DNA of 64,000 nt from positions 95,421-159,420 of the forward strand of contig NZ_PNJW01000001.1 in assembly GCF_013822155.1 (NCBI RefSeq), in the 5' to 3' direction. Shown here in pieces: positions 27,459 to 36,340 of this stretch. How positions within the stretch are numbered: the first letter of the stretch is position 1; every line of letters begins with the position of its first letter. The position numbers and the translations under genes are program-made. This DNA is from Flavobacterium sp. (GTDB lineage Bacteria > Bacteroidota > Bacteroidia > Flavobacteriales > Flavobacteriaceae). The notes below the pieces were generated by a model. The model was not told the origin of the DNA. It did no database searches and saw nothing but the letters and a program-made list of their open reading frames with translations.

Positions 27459-27914
27459 TTATTGTGTAACAGGAGCATCATCCAATACTTTCCCTTTAAT
27501 AGTAAGTATTTTTGGCACTTCATTTTCATTTAAAGAAACAGTTACTGTTTTTGAAAAAGCACCAGGACTTGCAGCATTATAAGTTGCTGTAATGGTAGCT
27601 TTTTCTCCTGGTTTAATTGGTGTTTTAGTATAATTTGTAGCCGTACATCCACAAGATGCTTTTACATTAGTAACTAAAACAGTTTGTTTAGTTGTATTCA
27701 CAAAAGTGAAATCATGTGAAACAGGTGTTCCTTTTTTGATGTCTCCAAAATCAAAAGCCTCTTCTTTCCATTTAACAGGAGTTGTTGGTTTTTGAGGAGC
27801 TGGAGTTGTAGTGATAGCAGGAGTTACTGCTGCTTTCTTTTCTTGAGCATTTGCACTTACTGAAAACAAAACTGTTGCAGCAAAAGCAAATAAAAATACT
27901 TTTAAAGATTTCAT
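27459..27914 (-). CDS. Exported DUF1573 domain protein
   Basis: A 151-residue protein with a clear signal peptide (cleavage near ANAQ, residue 24), a Pro/Thr-rich linker, and a DUF1573 domain (about 48-145) with the motifs FDFGDIKKGTPVSHDFTFVNT and VKASCGCTATNY. The fold is Ig-like (MSP/ASH-type). Such proteins are abundant in Bacteroidota periplasm or surface and lack a fixed function. The Cys-Gly-Cys pair is family-typical. It is monocistronic, with a TAnnTTTG box upstream and a strong terminator downstream. Confidence 0.9.
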   Translation of the reverse strand: MKSLKVFLFAFAATVLFSVSANAQEKKAAVTPAITTTPAPQKPTTPVKWKEEAFDFGDIKKGTPVSHDFTFVNTTKQTVLVTNVKASCGCTATNYTKTPIKPGEKATITATYNAASPGAFSKTVTVSLNENEVPKILTIKGKVLDDAPVTQ

Positions 27915-27957
27915 ACTTATTATTTTTTAAATTATTGATTAATTCGTTTGAACATAG

Positions 27958-27965
27958 CAAATATA
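27958..27965 (-). promoter_or_regulatory. -7 element of the DUF1573 gene
   Basis: On the minus strand TATATTTG matches TAnnTTTG exactly, 43 bp before the start codon. A -33 TTG is not clear. Confidence 0.45.
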
Positions 27966-28050
27966 TTCACAAGAAAGCGGATATTTGTTAAGCACATCAT
28001 AAGTTTTGTTAATGAGTTGTTAATCAGAAAAAAATAAACGCTTGTGTTAG

Positions 28051-28058
28051 TAGTTTTG
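28051..28058 (+). promoter_or_regulatory. -7-like element overlapping the first possible start of the histidine kinase
   Basis: TAGTTTTG matches TAnnTTTG and its last base is the G of the GTG at 28058. If it is a real promoter, that GTG is not in the mRNA and translation would begin at the TTG at 28079. Confidence 0.3.
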
Positions 28059-29347
28059 TGTCTAAATCTAAGATTAAATTGAAATTTAACCGTTTAAATA
28101 GTATCATTTTTGCCGGATTCCTATCAATTGTAGGTGTGTTGATTATGCAATTGTTAATGCTAAATCGGGCCTATTCTTTTGAAAAAAAAGAGTTTGAAGA
28201 TAAAATTCACTTTGCTTTACAAGATGTGGTAAAACGGATTTATCGTGACAACAAAACGGATTTAGCCATTACTAATCAAATTAAAAAAATTACGGACGAT
28301 TATTATATTGTAAATATTGACGATGTTTTTGAACACCAAGTTTTAGAATATTATTTAAAATCTGAATTTCAAAAAGTAAAACTTGGTATTGATTATGAAT
28401 ATGCTATTTATAATTGTGGAACAGATGAAATGATATACGGAAATTATGTTTCCAGTGATTCGGGTAAACCGGAGAAATGTGAAAACTGTTTTCAAAAAAA
28501 TGAAGGTTTAATCTATTATTTCGGAATTCGATTTCCGGATTTACAACACAAATTTATTACTTCGTTAGGTCAATATTGGATTTATACCGGCATATTGTTT
28601 TTGGTTTTAATTATTTACGTATACTCTGTTTTTCTTTTATTAAAACAAAAAAAGTATACCGAATTGCAAACTGATTTCATCAATAACATGACCCATGAAT
28701 TCAAAACACCACTTTCGTCTATTTTAATTGCTTCTCAATATGCCTCTTCACAGGATGAAATTAAAAACAATCCAAAATTAGCCAAATACATGCAAATTAT
28801 CACGAACCAAAGTCATAAACTGAATCAACATATTGAACGGATTCTAAATGTGGCCAAAGGAGATGCAAAATGGATAGAATTGGACAAAAAACCCATTAAT
28901 ATTAAAGACGCTTTAGAATTAGTAAAAGAAAATGCTATTTTAAAATCAACTAAAAAAAGTGTTGTTAAAATTGAAATACCTTCTAAAATTTCTGTTTTGG
29001 CCGACGAATTTCATTTTAATAATGTTTTATATAACATTGTTGATAATGCTTTGAAATACTGTTCTGAAAGCCCTGAAATAGTAATAAAATCAGTTGAAAA
29101 CGATAGAGGAATTACTCTCCATTTTTCGGATAATGGAAGCGGAATTGCTCCACAACACATTGATTATGTTTTTGATAAATTCTATCGGGTTCCGCGTGAA
29201 AACAAAAAAGATATTGAAGGTTTTGGTATTGGTTTATTTTATGTAAAAAAAATAATTGATTTACATCATTGGAAAATAGCTATTCAAAATAATGAAAATC
29301 AAGGCATAACAGTTTCTATTTTCATTCCAAAAAAAGATGTAGTATGA
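28058..29347 (+). CDS. Sensor histidine kinase of a two-component system
   Basis: Up to 429 residues. A first membrane helix (about 14-34), a periplasmic sensor segment (about 35-172, with CENC), and a second helix (about 173-195) precede a HisKA domain with phospho-acceptor His213 in NNMTHEFKTPLSS and an ATPase domain with N-box VDNALKYC, G1 DNGSGIAP and G2 GFGIGLFYVKKI. There is no HAMP domain. It overlaps the response regulator gene by 4 bp, so the two form a pair. The signal is unknown. The start is uncertain: GTG at 28058 or TTG at 28079, the latter favoured if the overlapping promoter-like box is real. Confidence 0.93.
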   Translation: MSKSKIKLKFNRLNSIIFAGFLSIVGVLIMQLLMLNRAYSFEKKEFEDKIHFALQDVVKRIYRDNKTDLAITNQIKKITDDYYIVNIDDVFEHQVLEYYLKSEFQKVKLGIDYEYAIYNCGTDEMIYGNYVSSDSGKPEKCENCFQKNEGLIYYFGIRFPDLQHKFITSLGQYWIYTGILFLVLIIYVYSVFLLLKQKKYTELQTDFINNMTHEFKTPLSSILIASQYASSQDEIKNNPKLAKYMQIITNQSHKLNQHIERILNVAKGDAKWIELDKKPINIKDALELVKENAILKSTKKSVVKIEIPSKISVLADEFHFNNVLYNIVDNALKYCSESPEIVIKSVENDRGITLHFSDNGSGIAPQHIDYVFDKFYRVPRENKKDIEGFGIGLFYVKKIIDLHHWKIAIQNNENQGITVSIFIPKKDVV

Positions 29348-30024
29348 GTAAAAAGAAAATTCTTTATGTTGAAGATGATGAGTCTTTAGGTTTTTTAACT
29401 GCTGATAGTTTAGAAAATCAATATGATATTACCCATTTTATTAATGGAAAAGAAGGTTTTGATGCCTTTTGTTCCGGGGAATATGATTTATGTATTTTAG
29501 ATGTGATGTTGCCGGATATGGATGGATTTGAAATTGCAACTGCCATTCGAAAACGAAATCAAGAAATCCCCATTATTTTTCTTTCAGCAAAAACCATGAA
29601 AGAAGACCGCATCAAAGGATTAAAGTTGGGTGCCGATGATTATTTGGTTAAACCTTACAGCATGGAAGAATTGACCTTGAAAATTGAAGTGTTTTTGAAT
29701 CGAAGTCAAAAAACAGCCAGTAAAACAACAACTTATTTAATTGGCTCTTTTGAATTTGACCCAACAAATTATTGTGTTTCCAAAGGAAAAGAAGTGACAA
29801 ACCTCACTGAACGAGAAGCTGCCTTATTAAAATTCTTTTTAGAAAATAAAAATACTGTTTTAAAAAGAGAAAAAATTTTAATGGAACTTTGGGGAACCGA
29901 TGATTATTTTGTGGGGAGAAGTTTAGACGTTTTTATTTCCCGCTTGCGAAAAATTTTTAAAGAAGAACCCAACATTCGGATTGAAAATATTCCGAGAGTT
30001 GGGTTCAAATTAATTTTAGAATGA
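29344..30024 (+). CDS. OmpR/PhoB-family response regulator
   Basis: A 226-residue regulator. The receiver domain has the acidic pair Asp11-Asp12, phospho-acceptor Asp53 (LCILDVMLPDMDG), Ser81 and Lys103 (VKPYS). The C-terminal winged helix (about 130-225: LTEREAALLKFFLENKN, GRSLDVFISRLRK, IPRVGFKL) is OmpR-like. It begins inside the end of the kinase gene (ATGA overlap), which should phosphorylate it. Targets are not visible. Its stop is 2 bp from the stop of the convergent cytochrome gene. Confidence 0.95.
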   Translation: MSKKKILYVEDDESLGFLTADSLENQYDITHFINGKEGFDAFCSGEYDLCILDVMLPDMDGFEIATAIRKRNQEIPIIFLSAKTMKEDRIKGLKLGADDYLVKPYSMEELTLKIEVFLNRSQKTASKTTTYLIGSFEFDPTNYCVSKGKEVTNLTEREAALLKFFLENKNTVLKREKILMELWGTDDYFVGRSLDVFISRLRKIFKEEPNIRIENIPRVGFKLILE

Positions 30025-30026
30025 TT

Positions 30027-30428
30027 TTATTTTAAATAACTATATATATAGGTTTCTAAAGCTTTTAGCTCTTCATCAGACATGCTTTTTGTAATGGCAA
30101 AATTGGTTTTCATCACTTCATATTGCGTAGGGTCAACAATTGGTTCGGCATTTTCTTTTAAAAATTCCACTATGTTTCCGTTTTTCTCTTTATAAATAGT
30201 TGCCACATCGATAATACTAGGGCCAATTACTTTTTTGTCTGGCAAATGACATGTTTTACATAATCCAACACCATTAAATAAGTCTTCTCCTAATTTAAGA
30301 CTTGCGTCTGCGGTAACCGCTACAGGTTCCGTTAAATTTTCATCAGTAGATTTTCCGAAAGGTTCCGATTTTTTTTCTCCACAAGAAATAAAAACCATAG
30401 AAACGAGTAAAAAAAATAATTTTTTCAT
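30027..30428 (-). CDS. Lipoprotein c-type cytochrome, one heme
   Basis: A 133-residue lipoprotein: signal with FISC (Cys16), a linker, then a class I cytochrome c domain with CKTCH (about residues 57-61), GPS soon after, and a distal Met in YEVMKTNFAITKSMSDEE as probable axial ligand. It carries electrons at the outer face of the inner membrane or in the periplasm. It lies 69 bp downstream of hemB, at the end of the long heme gene series, and may share its transcript. Partner enzyme unknown. Confidence 0.9.
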   Translation of the reverse strand: MKKLFFLLVSMVFISCGEKKSEPFGKSTDENLTEPVAVTADASLKLGEDLFNGVGLCKTCHLPDKKVIGPSIIDVATIYKEKNGNIVEFLKENAEPIVDPTQYEVMKTNFAITKSMSDEELKALETYIYSYLK

Positions 30429-30497
30429 AAAATTTCATTTTTTTGATCTACTCAAATTTACGATTTAAAAAATTTTAAATAACTGATAAATATCATT

Positions 30498-31487
30498 TTA
30501 AGAAATTATTTTCACGACATCTTTTGCAAAATAACTCGCAATCATATCGGCACCGGCTCTTTTAATCGCAGTTACTTGTTCCATCATTATGGCGTCGTGT
30601 TCAATCCAACCTCTTTCGGATGCTGCTTTTATCATGGCATATTCCCCCGAAACTTGATATACTGCTACCGGAACATCAAATGCATTTTTAACTTCACGAA
30701 CGATATCCAAATACGAAATTCCCGGTTTTACCATCACGATATCAGCTCCTTCGTCAATGTCCATTCTGGTTTCACGAATGGCTTCAATACGATTATGATA
30801 ATCCATTTGATAGGTTTTTTTATCTTTTGGAATATCAATCATGTCAACAGGAGCACTGTCCAAAGCATCGCGAAACGGACCATAATGTGCCGATGCATAT
30901 TTAGCACTATAAGCCATGATTCCGGTGTTTACATAACCTTCGTCCTCCAATGCTTCTCTGATTTCTAAAATTCGTCCATCCATCATATCACTCGGAGCGA
31001 CGATATCGGCACCCGCTTCAGCATGCGAACAACTCATTTCTGCCAAAATAGCCGAAGTTAAATCATTTACAATCACACCGTTTTCAATTACACCATCATG
31101 ACCATATGCAGAATATGGATCTAGAGCCACATCCGTCATTACAATCATTTCCGGAACAGCATTTTTAATCACTTTTACCGCTCGTTGCATCAACCCATTC
31201 GGATTCAATGCTTCGGTTCCTTTATTATCTTTTAAATGATCGGGTACTTTTACAAAAACCAAAACCGATTTAAGGTTTAATTTGGCCAATTCTTTTACTT
31301 CTTTTTCTAATAAATCTAAACTCAATCGGAAATAATTAGGCATTGAGGAAATTTCTTCTTTAATTCCTTTTCCTTCCACCACAAAAAGCGGTACAATAAA
31401 ATCATTTGGTGAAAGAATGGTTTCGCGAACTAGCGAACGAATGGATTCATTGGTTCGCAATCTTCTGTTTCTTCTAAGTGGGTACAT
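30498..31487 (-). CDS. hemB: Porphobilinogen synthase (delta-aminolevulinate dehydratase)
   Basis: A 329-residue enzyme that joins two 5-aminolevulinate molecules to porphobilinogen. Schiff-base lysines are Lys196 (AYSAKYASAHYGPFRDA) and Lys254 (VMVKPGISYLD). The metal-site stretch reads TDVALDPYSAYGHDG, with Ala and Asp where zinc enzymes have cysteines, so it belongs to the zinc-independent, Asp-rich (Mg-type) class. It follows the barrel protein gene by 33 bp in the leftward hem series. Confidence 0.97.
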   Translation of the reverse strand: MYPLRRNRRLRTNESIRSLVRETILSPNDFIVPLFVVEGKGIKEEISSMPNYFRLSLDLLEKEVKELAKLNLKSVLVFVKVPDHLKDNKGTEALNPNGLMQRAVKVIKNAVPEMIVMTDVALDPYSAYGHDGVIENGVIVNDLTSAILAEMSCSHAEAGADIVAPSDMMDGRILEIREALEDEGYVNTGIMAYSAKYASAHYGPFRDALDSAPVDMIDIPKDKKTYQMDYHNRIEAIRETRMDIDEGADIVMVKPGISYLDIVREVKNAFDVPVAVYQVSGEYAMIKAASERGWIEHDAIMMEQVTAIKRAGADMIASYFAKDVVKIIS

Positions 31488-31520
31488 TTTTTTAAATTTA
31501 ATGATTGTAGATTTTTGTAT

Positions 31521-32462
31521 TTACAATCCGATTTTTTTATTTGCTTTGTCGTAATATTCTTTTACTTTTTTTGGTGGGTTAAAACGATAACCTGCTGTAA
31601 ATTTAAAGGTTGCTATTTGATCATTTAAACGAATTTCAGCTTCTGAATCTTGAACAAAATCGATATAATTCAGATTGACGAATGTAAAAAACGAGTCGGA
31701 ATTATAGCCAATTTTCAAACTAACACTTCCTTCATAAATAGGTGCAAAATCACCATCAACACTATTAAATCCGCCACCAACGGATAATCCGCCTGAAATT
31801 AAAAAGTGATTGTTGATTACCCAATTATAAAAATACGAAGGAGACAATGAAACTAAATAAATATTGCTTTTATTTTCCGAATTTCCATCATTTAAATCAA
31901 AATTGGTATAATAAATGGAAAGATTGGGAATGAAGCTTCCGGCACTTTTTGTTTGCCATTCCTTTTGATTGGCGATGGTTTTAAATGAAAAAGCATCATT
32001 AAAAATATAGGAAGTAGTTCCGCCAAATTTTGTTGTTCTAAGTTTGGGAAAAGCTACTTCTGTTTCTCCATCTGTTATATAAAAACCGGTTTGATTGATA
32101 AAGGAAAGTGATTGCATCCATTTTTTGTAATAAAATCGAGTACCTAAACTAAATAATTTAGAACCTTCATTGTCTTTGTTTTCAGCCAAAAACTCCGGCG
32201 AATATCCATAGGAAATGTCAATAAATTTATAACTCAAATTTAGTCCAATCTGTGCTCTTCGGTTCGGTTCTAAACCCAAATAATTTGCTTCTCCTTCGGT
32301 ATTGAAATTGACTTGAAAACTATTTGATATGTCTTGATAATAAATACTCGAAACTACTTTTTCATCATAGGAGACAAAATGCATATTTTGAAGTGAATCC
32401 TTTTGTGCAAACGAGCAAAGTATTCCTCCAAAAAACAACACTATGACAAATTTTACAACCAC
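31521..32462 (-). CDS. Outer-membrane beta-barrel protein, probably DUF4421-like
   Basis: A 313-residue exported protein with a signal peptide ending near SFAQ (residue 20). The rest alternates aromatic and polar residues in strand-length blocks (GLNLSYKFIDISYGYSP, LFSLGTRFYYKKW, VSLKIGYNSDSFFTFVNLNYIDF), as expected for an outer-membrane barrel. I associate it with DUF4421 but could not check. The start is a GTG (32462) that overlaps the end of hemF by 10 bp, so the two are translationally coupled. Its place between hemF and hemB hints at a link to tetrapyrrole or iron handling, but this may be chance. Confidence 0.78.
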   Translation of the reverse strand: MVVKFVIVLFFGGILCSFAQKDSLQNMHFVSYDEKVVSSIYYQDISNSFQVNFNTEGEANYLGLEPNRRAQIGLNLSYKFIDISYGYSPEFLAENKDNEGSKLFSLGTRFYYKKWMQSLSFINQTGFYITDGETEVAFPKLRTTKFGGTTSYIFNDAFSFKTIANQKEWQTKSAGSFIPNLSIYYTNFDLNDGNSENKSNIYLVSLSPSYFYNWVINNHFLISGGLSVGGGFNSVDGDFAPIYEGSVSLKIGYNSDSFFTFVNLNYIDFVQDSEAEIRLNDQIATFKFTAGYRFNPPKKVKEYYDKANKKIGL

Positions 32463-33355
32463 TCTTTCGGATTTTCTAAAACAGCAATTAATTTTTCTTC
32501 TTCACTTCCTTTTTCCGGATGATGGTCATACACCCATTGCACATGTGGCGGCAAACTCATCAAAATACTTTCAATTCTACCATTGGTTTTTAAACCAAAT
32601 AAAGTGCCTTTGTCATGCACTAAATTGAATTCTACATAACGACCTCGACGGATTTCTTGCCAAGTTCTATGTTGTTGATTATAAGACAAATGTACTCTTT
32701 TCTCAACAATTGGAACATAGGCTTCTAAAAAACTGTTACCTACCTCGGTAACGAAATTATACCAATCGTTCATGGACATTTCTTCCGTTTGCTTACAATA
32801 ATCAAAGAACAAACCACCAATACCTCGGGCTTCGTTTCGATGGGCATTCCAAAAGTACTTGTCACATTGTTCTTTAAATTTTGGATAAAATTCTAGACTA
32901 TGTTTGTCGCAAGCGGTTTTACATGTTTGATGAAAATGAATCGCATCCTCTTCAAACAGATAATAAGGCGTCAAATCTTGTCCGCCACCAAACCATGAGT
33001 TAATTACAGCCCCATTCTCATCATACATTTCAAAATACCGCCAATTAGCATGAACGGTTGGCACCATAGGATTTTTGGGATGAATCACTAAACTCAAACC
33101 ACAGGCAAAAAAATCAGCTTCGCCTACGTTAAATAATTTTTGCATGGAATCAGGCAATTTTCCATGAACAGCTGAGATATTTACGCCTCCTTTTTCGAAA
33201 ATTTGGCCGTTTTCAATTACTCTTGTTTTTCCGCCGCCGCCTTCGGGACGCTCCCAGATATCTTCTCTGAATTTAGCAACACCATCGATTGCTTCTAATT
33301 TAGAAGTGATTTGATTTTGCAATTGGAGAATGTACTGATAGAATTTATCTTTCAT
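32453..33355 (-). CDS. hemF: Oxygen-dependent coproporphyrinogen III oxidase
   Basis: A 300-residue HemF that converts coproporphyrinogen III to protoporphyrinogen IX with O2. Signatures include WERPEGGGGKTRVIENGQIFEKGGVN, SLVIHPKNPMVPTVHANWRYFE, WFGGGQDLTPYY and NEARGIGGLFFDY. I start it at the ATG at 33355, which matches the usual family N-terminus. An ATG four codons upstream (33367) is also in frame. The start overlaps the end of the acetyltransferase gene, and the stop overlaps the barrel gene. No O2-independent HemN is present in the window. Confidence 0.97.
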   Translation of the reverse strand: MKDKFYQYILQLQNQITSKLEAIDGVAKFREDIWERPEGGGGKTRVIENGQIFEKGGVNISAVHGKLPDSMQKLFNVGEADFFACGLSLVIHPKNPMVPTVHANWRYFEMYDENGAVINSWFGGGQDLTPYYLFEEDAIHFHQTCKTACDKHSLEFYPKFKEQCDKYFWNAHRNEARGIGGLFFDYCKQTEEMSMNDWYNFVTEVGNSFLEAYVPIVEKRVHLSYNQQHRTWQEIRRGRYVEFNLVHDKGTLFGLKTNGRIESILMSLPPHVQWVYDHHPEKGSEEEKLIAVLENPKEWL

Positions 33356-33881
33356 TGTATAGTTCATATAATTCCATATCTAATGGCGATTCATTTGGCG
33401 GTGTATATTCATTTATTAAAGTCTTTTGCCATTGGAACCCACATTTTTCAGCAACTTTACAACTTCCAAAATTTGTTCTGTGAGCAATGATTTGAAGTTT
33501 ATTAAAACCTAAAACTTCAAATGCGTATTTGGAAGTTAAAGCAATCGCATTTGACATCCATCCTTTGTTTTCAAATTCTGAACTAATACAATAAGCAAAT
33601 TCACCTTGTTTGATTTCCCAATTTATTTCTTTGATTATAATTATACCTACTGCTTTTGACAATTGTTTGTCTTTTATTACAAAAGTAAACTCCGTTTTGG
33701 CATGGCATTCTATATTTTTTTCTTTAATAAATTTTAAACTATCTTCTATTGATTTGTTTTTAGATAAAGTTATCGGGAAATATCTTTTAAAATTATCGTG
33801 ATTACACAACATCATTTCAGATAGACTTGCTGCATCTTCTAATACTAAATAATCAATAAAAAATAAATCTGTTTTTATCAT
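33345..33881 (-). CDS. GNAT-family N-acetyltransferase (RimJ/RimL-like)
   Basis: A 178-residue acetyltransferase of the GNAT fold: KAVGIIIIKEINWEIKQGEFAY, SEFENKGWMSNAI (acetyl-CoA loop region) and FGFNKLQIIAHRTNFGSCKVAEKCGF-type segment (VLGFNKLQII, NFGSCKVAEKCGF) are typical of the RimJ/RimL group that acetylates protein N-termini or small amines. It sits between hemE (4 bp gap) and hemF (11 bp overlap), so it is co-transcribed with heme genes. Substrate unknown. Confidence 0.9.
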   Translation of the reverse strand: MIKTDLFFIDYLVLEDAASLSEMMLCNHDNFKRYFPITLSKNKSIEDSLKFIKEKNIECHAKTEFTFVIKDKQLSKAVGIIIIKEINWEIKQGEFAYCISSEFENKGWMSNAIALTSKYAFEVLGFNKLQIIAHRTNFGSCKVAEKCGFQWQKTLINEYTPPNESPLDMELYELYNER

Positions 33882-33885
33882 AAAA

Positions 33886-34911
33886 TTACTTTTTATACTC
33901 CTTCACTGCTTCCACAAATGCCTTCGCATGATCAACCGGAATATTGGGTAAAATCCCGTGACCAAGGTTGACGATGTAATTGTCTTTTCCGAATTCATCA
34001 ATCATCTCATGAACCATTTTTTTAATCGTTGGAATAGGAGACAATAAGCGAGATGGATCGAAATTCCCTTGGAGCGTAATTCTTCCTCCTGATAAATAAC
34101 GGGCATTTCTGGGTGAACAAGTCCAATCGACGCCTAAGGCAGAAGCTTTTGATTTTGCCATATCATTCAAAGCAAACCAACATCCTTTTCCAAAAACAAT
34201 GACTTTGGTGTGTGGTGCCAAAGCTTCTACTATTTGATTGATGTATTTCCATGAAAATTCCTGATAATCAACCGGAGAAAGCATGCCTCCCCACGAATCA
34301 AAAATTTGAATGGCGTTACAGCCTGCTTTTACTTTTTCTTTTAAATATAAAATTGTGGTGTCGGTTATTTTTTGCAATAAAGTATGTGCCGCAACCGGAT
34401 TTGAAAAACAAAATCCTTTGGCTGTATCAAAACTTTTCGAACCTTTGCCTTCCACTGCATAACAGAAAATAGTCCATGGCGAACCCGCAAAACCAATTAA
34501 CGGCACCTCATCATTCAACATTTCTTTGGTTAATTTGATAGCATCAAAAACATATCCCAAGGTTTCATTGACATCGGGAACAACTACTTGATTGACTTGT
34601 TCCATTGTTCGTATTGGATTCGGAATAATGGGGCCTAAATTATCTTTCAATTCCACATGAATTCCCATCGCTCTTGGCACCACCAAAATATCTGAAAACA
34701 AAATGGCCGCATCGGGTTTTACAATTCGAATGGGTTGCACTGTGATTTCTGCCGCTAATTCAGGTGTTTCGCAACGGGTAAAAAAATCATATTTATCACG
34801 TAAAGCTCTGAATTCGGGCAAATATCTTCCGGCTTGACGCATCATCCAAACGGGTGGACGTTCCACGGTTTCATTATTTAAGGCTCTTAAAAAAAGGTCG
34901 TTCTTTATCAT
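33886..34911 (-). CDS. hemE: Uroporphyrinogen decarboxylase
   Basis: A 341-residue HemE, which decarboxylates uroporphyrinogen III to coproporphyrinogen III. The N-terminal signature [15 protein letters not shown], the metal-independent active-site Asp in [13 protein letters not shown], and [16 protein letters not shown] are all present. Length is normal. It lies 45 bp after hemD; that gap contains a tandem 7-bp repeat (CTTTAGG twice). Confidence 0.97.
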   Translation of the reverse strand: MIKNDLFLRALNNETVERPPVWMMRQAGRYLPEFRALRDKYDFFTRCETPELAAEITVQPIRIVKPDAAILFSDILVVPRAMGIHVELKDNLGPIIPNPIRTMEQVNQVVVPDVNETLGYVFDAIKLTKEMLNDEVPLIGFAGSPWTIFCYAVEGKGSKSFDTAKGFCFSNPVAAHTLLQKITDTTILYLKEKVKAGCNAIQIFDSWGGMLSPVDYQEFSWKYINQIVEALAPHTKVIVFGKGCWFALNDMAKSKASALGVDWTCSPRNARYLSGGRITLQGNFDPSRLLSPIPTIKKMVHEMIDEFGKDNYIVNLGHGILPNIPVDHAKAFVEAVKEYKK

Positions 34912-34956
34912 TATCTTTTGCTTTAGGCTTTAGGCAATATGCTGTAAGCTGTTATT

Positions 34957-35637
34957 CTATTTGCTATTCTCTTTTTTAAAATAGTTTATACTCTGTATAA
35001 TTACATTTTCAACCGTTGGCTGGTTAGCAATCACTATGTTTTTGGTTGTTTTTTCTACTTCTTTAGCTGTTGTTGTTCCAATGCAAAAACAAATTTCGTT
35101 GGAAATAGTGTTTTCTATTAAATAACTCTGAACAGCTGACGGACTAAAAAACAAAATTCCATCTACATCGTTATTGATTTTTTTTGGCGTTAAAGAGGTA
35201 TTATACACTTGTTTCTCTTCAAAAATGATAGCTGCTTTTTGAAAAGCAACAGGTAAAGTATCTTGTCTTAAATTCCCGGAAAAAAAGGTAAATGTCTTTT
35301 GACTGTAATTGATTATTAAAAAAGGAGTTAATTCTTCTACATAATCAAACGCTTGCAACACTTGAAATCCATTTTGTTCTAAAAGTACTTTTGTTTTTTT
35401 TCCCACACAAAAGCATTTTTTTTCTTTTAAATCCTCGAAATTTTCATTGGATAAAATGCTATTAACAGCATTTTGGCTAGTGAAAATCAAATAATCATAT
35501 TTTGATTCAATTTTATTCTTTTGATAATCAATCTTGATAAAATCTGCTTCTACCAAACAAAAGTTTGCATTTAATAAGAACTGCTTTTGGTTAGGCAGGA
35601 GTTTTTTGGTAGATAGTATTCTGATTTTGTTTTTCAC
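34957..35637 (-). CDS. hemD: Uroporphyrinogen-III synthase
   Basis: A 226-residue protein of the poorly conserved HemD family. Recognisable parts are IRILSTKKLL at the start, YLIFTSQNAVNSIL in the first domain and DGILFFSPSAVQSYL with CFCIGTTTAKEVEK in the second. It cyclises hydroxymethylbilane to uroporphyrinogen III. The gene starts 2 bp after the trkA-like gene, and hemE follows, so position supports the call. It is separated from hemC by the two K+ transport genes. Confidence 0.9.
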   Translation of the reverse strand: MKNKIRILSTKKLLPNQKQFLLNANFCLVEADFIKIDYQKNKIESKYDYLIFTSQNAVNSILSNENFEDLKEKKCFCVGKKTKVLLEQNGFQVLQAFDYVEELTPFLIINYSQKTFTFFSGNLRQDTLPVAFQKAAIIFEEKQVYNTSLTPKKINNDVDGILFFSPSAVQSYLIENTISNEICFCIGTTTAKEVEKTTKNIVIANQPTVENVIIQSINYFKKENSK

Positions 35638-35639
35638 TT

Positions 35640-36329
35640 TTATTCCTGACCGTCACAATAAATTGAAATGTTCTTGTTTTCACCAAAAACAACTAATATA
35701 TCGTCTTCAAAAATTATTGTTTCAGGGGTTGGTAATCCAATTGTTTCTTTTACAATTGATTTTTTTCCAATTAAATTCGTTTTTTCTTTTTTACGAATAA
35801 TGGTTACTACATTCAAGTGATATTTATCAATTGAATTGAGTTCGTGTAAAGTTTTTCCGTGAAATTCAGGTTTCGATCTAACTTCGGAAATGGTATAATT
35901 ATTATCTAATTGATAATTTTCTAAAGTAGTTTTGAAATTAATTTGTTTGGTTAATCGATCGGCACTTTCCTGCTCTGGGTGAATAATACTATAAATCCCC
36001 ATCGCTTCTAAAACCGTATCGTGAATAGGTGATAATGCTCTACTGATAATTTTTACGTTCGATAATTTTTTGATGATGGCTGTTGTAATAATTGCTGCAC
36101 CTTCATTTTCTCCAATTCCTACTACGACTTTATCGGCATCTTTTAGAGGTAAAGATTCGTAAGCCAACTCATTTGTAGAATCCATACAAACAGCGTGGGA
36201 AATCTTATCTTTAATCAGATTGACTTTATCCATTTGTTTGTCAACTCCAATTACTTCATTGCCGGTTTCTGTTAAGCTTAAAGCTAACGACATCCCGAAG
36301 TTTCCAAGTCCAAAAATGATTATTTTCAT
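35640..36329 (-). CDS. K+ uptake regulatory subunit (TrkA/KtrA family)
   Basis: A 229-residue RCK protein. The N-terminal Rossmann domain starts IFGLGNFGMSLALSLTETG with the acidic end of the second strand in VIGVD, for nucleotide binding. A C-terminal TrkA-C domain (about 140-225) follows. It assembles as a cytoplasmic ring that gates the TrkH-like pore encoded 11 bp upstream. One RCK unit makes it KtrA-like rather than the two-unit E. coli TrkA. It lies between trkH and hemD in the hem series. Confidence 0.93.
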   Translation of the reverse strand: MKIIIFGLGNFGMSLALSLTETGNEVIGVDKQMDKVNLIKDKISHAVCMDSTNELAYESLPLKDADKVVVGIGENEGAAIITTAIIKKLSNVKIISRALSPIHDTVLEAMGIYSIIHPEQESADRLTKQINFKTTLENYQLDNNYTISEVRSKPEFHGKTLHELNSIDKYHLNVVTIIRKKEKTNLIGKKSIVKETIGLPTPETIIFEDDILVVFGENKNISIYCDGQE

Positions 36330-36340
36330 TTTCTTAGGTA

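Noticed and set aside
30576..30968. 130-codon open frame antisense to hemB
   Set aside because: Shadow of hemB; Phe/His/Ile-rich and without motifs.
34920..34956. Tandem CTTTAGG repeat between hemE and hemD as a CRISPR-like or regulatory array
   Set aside because: Only two 7-bp copies; no spacers or further units.
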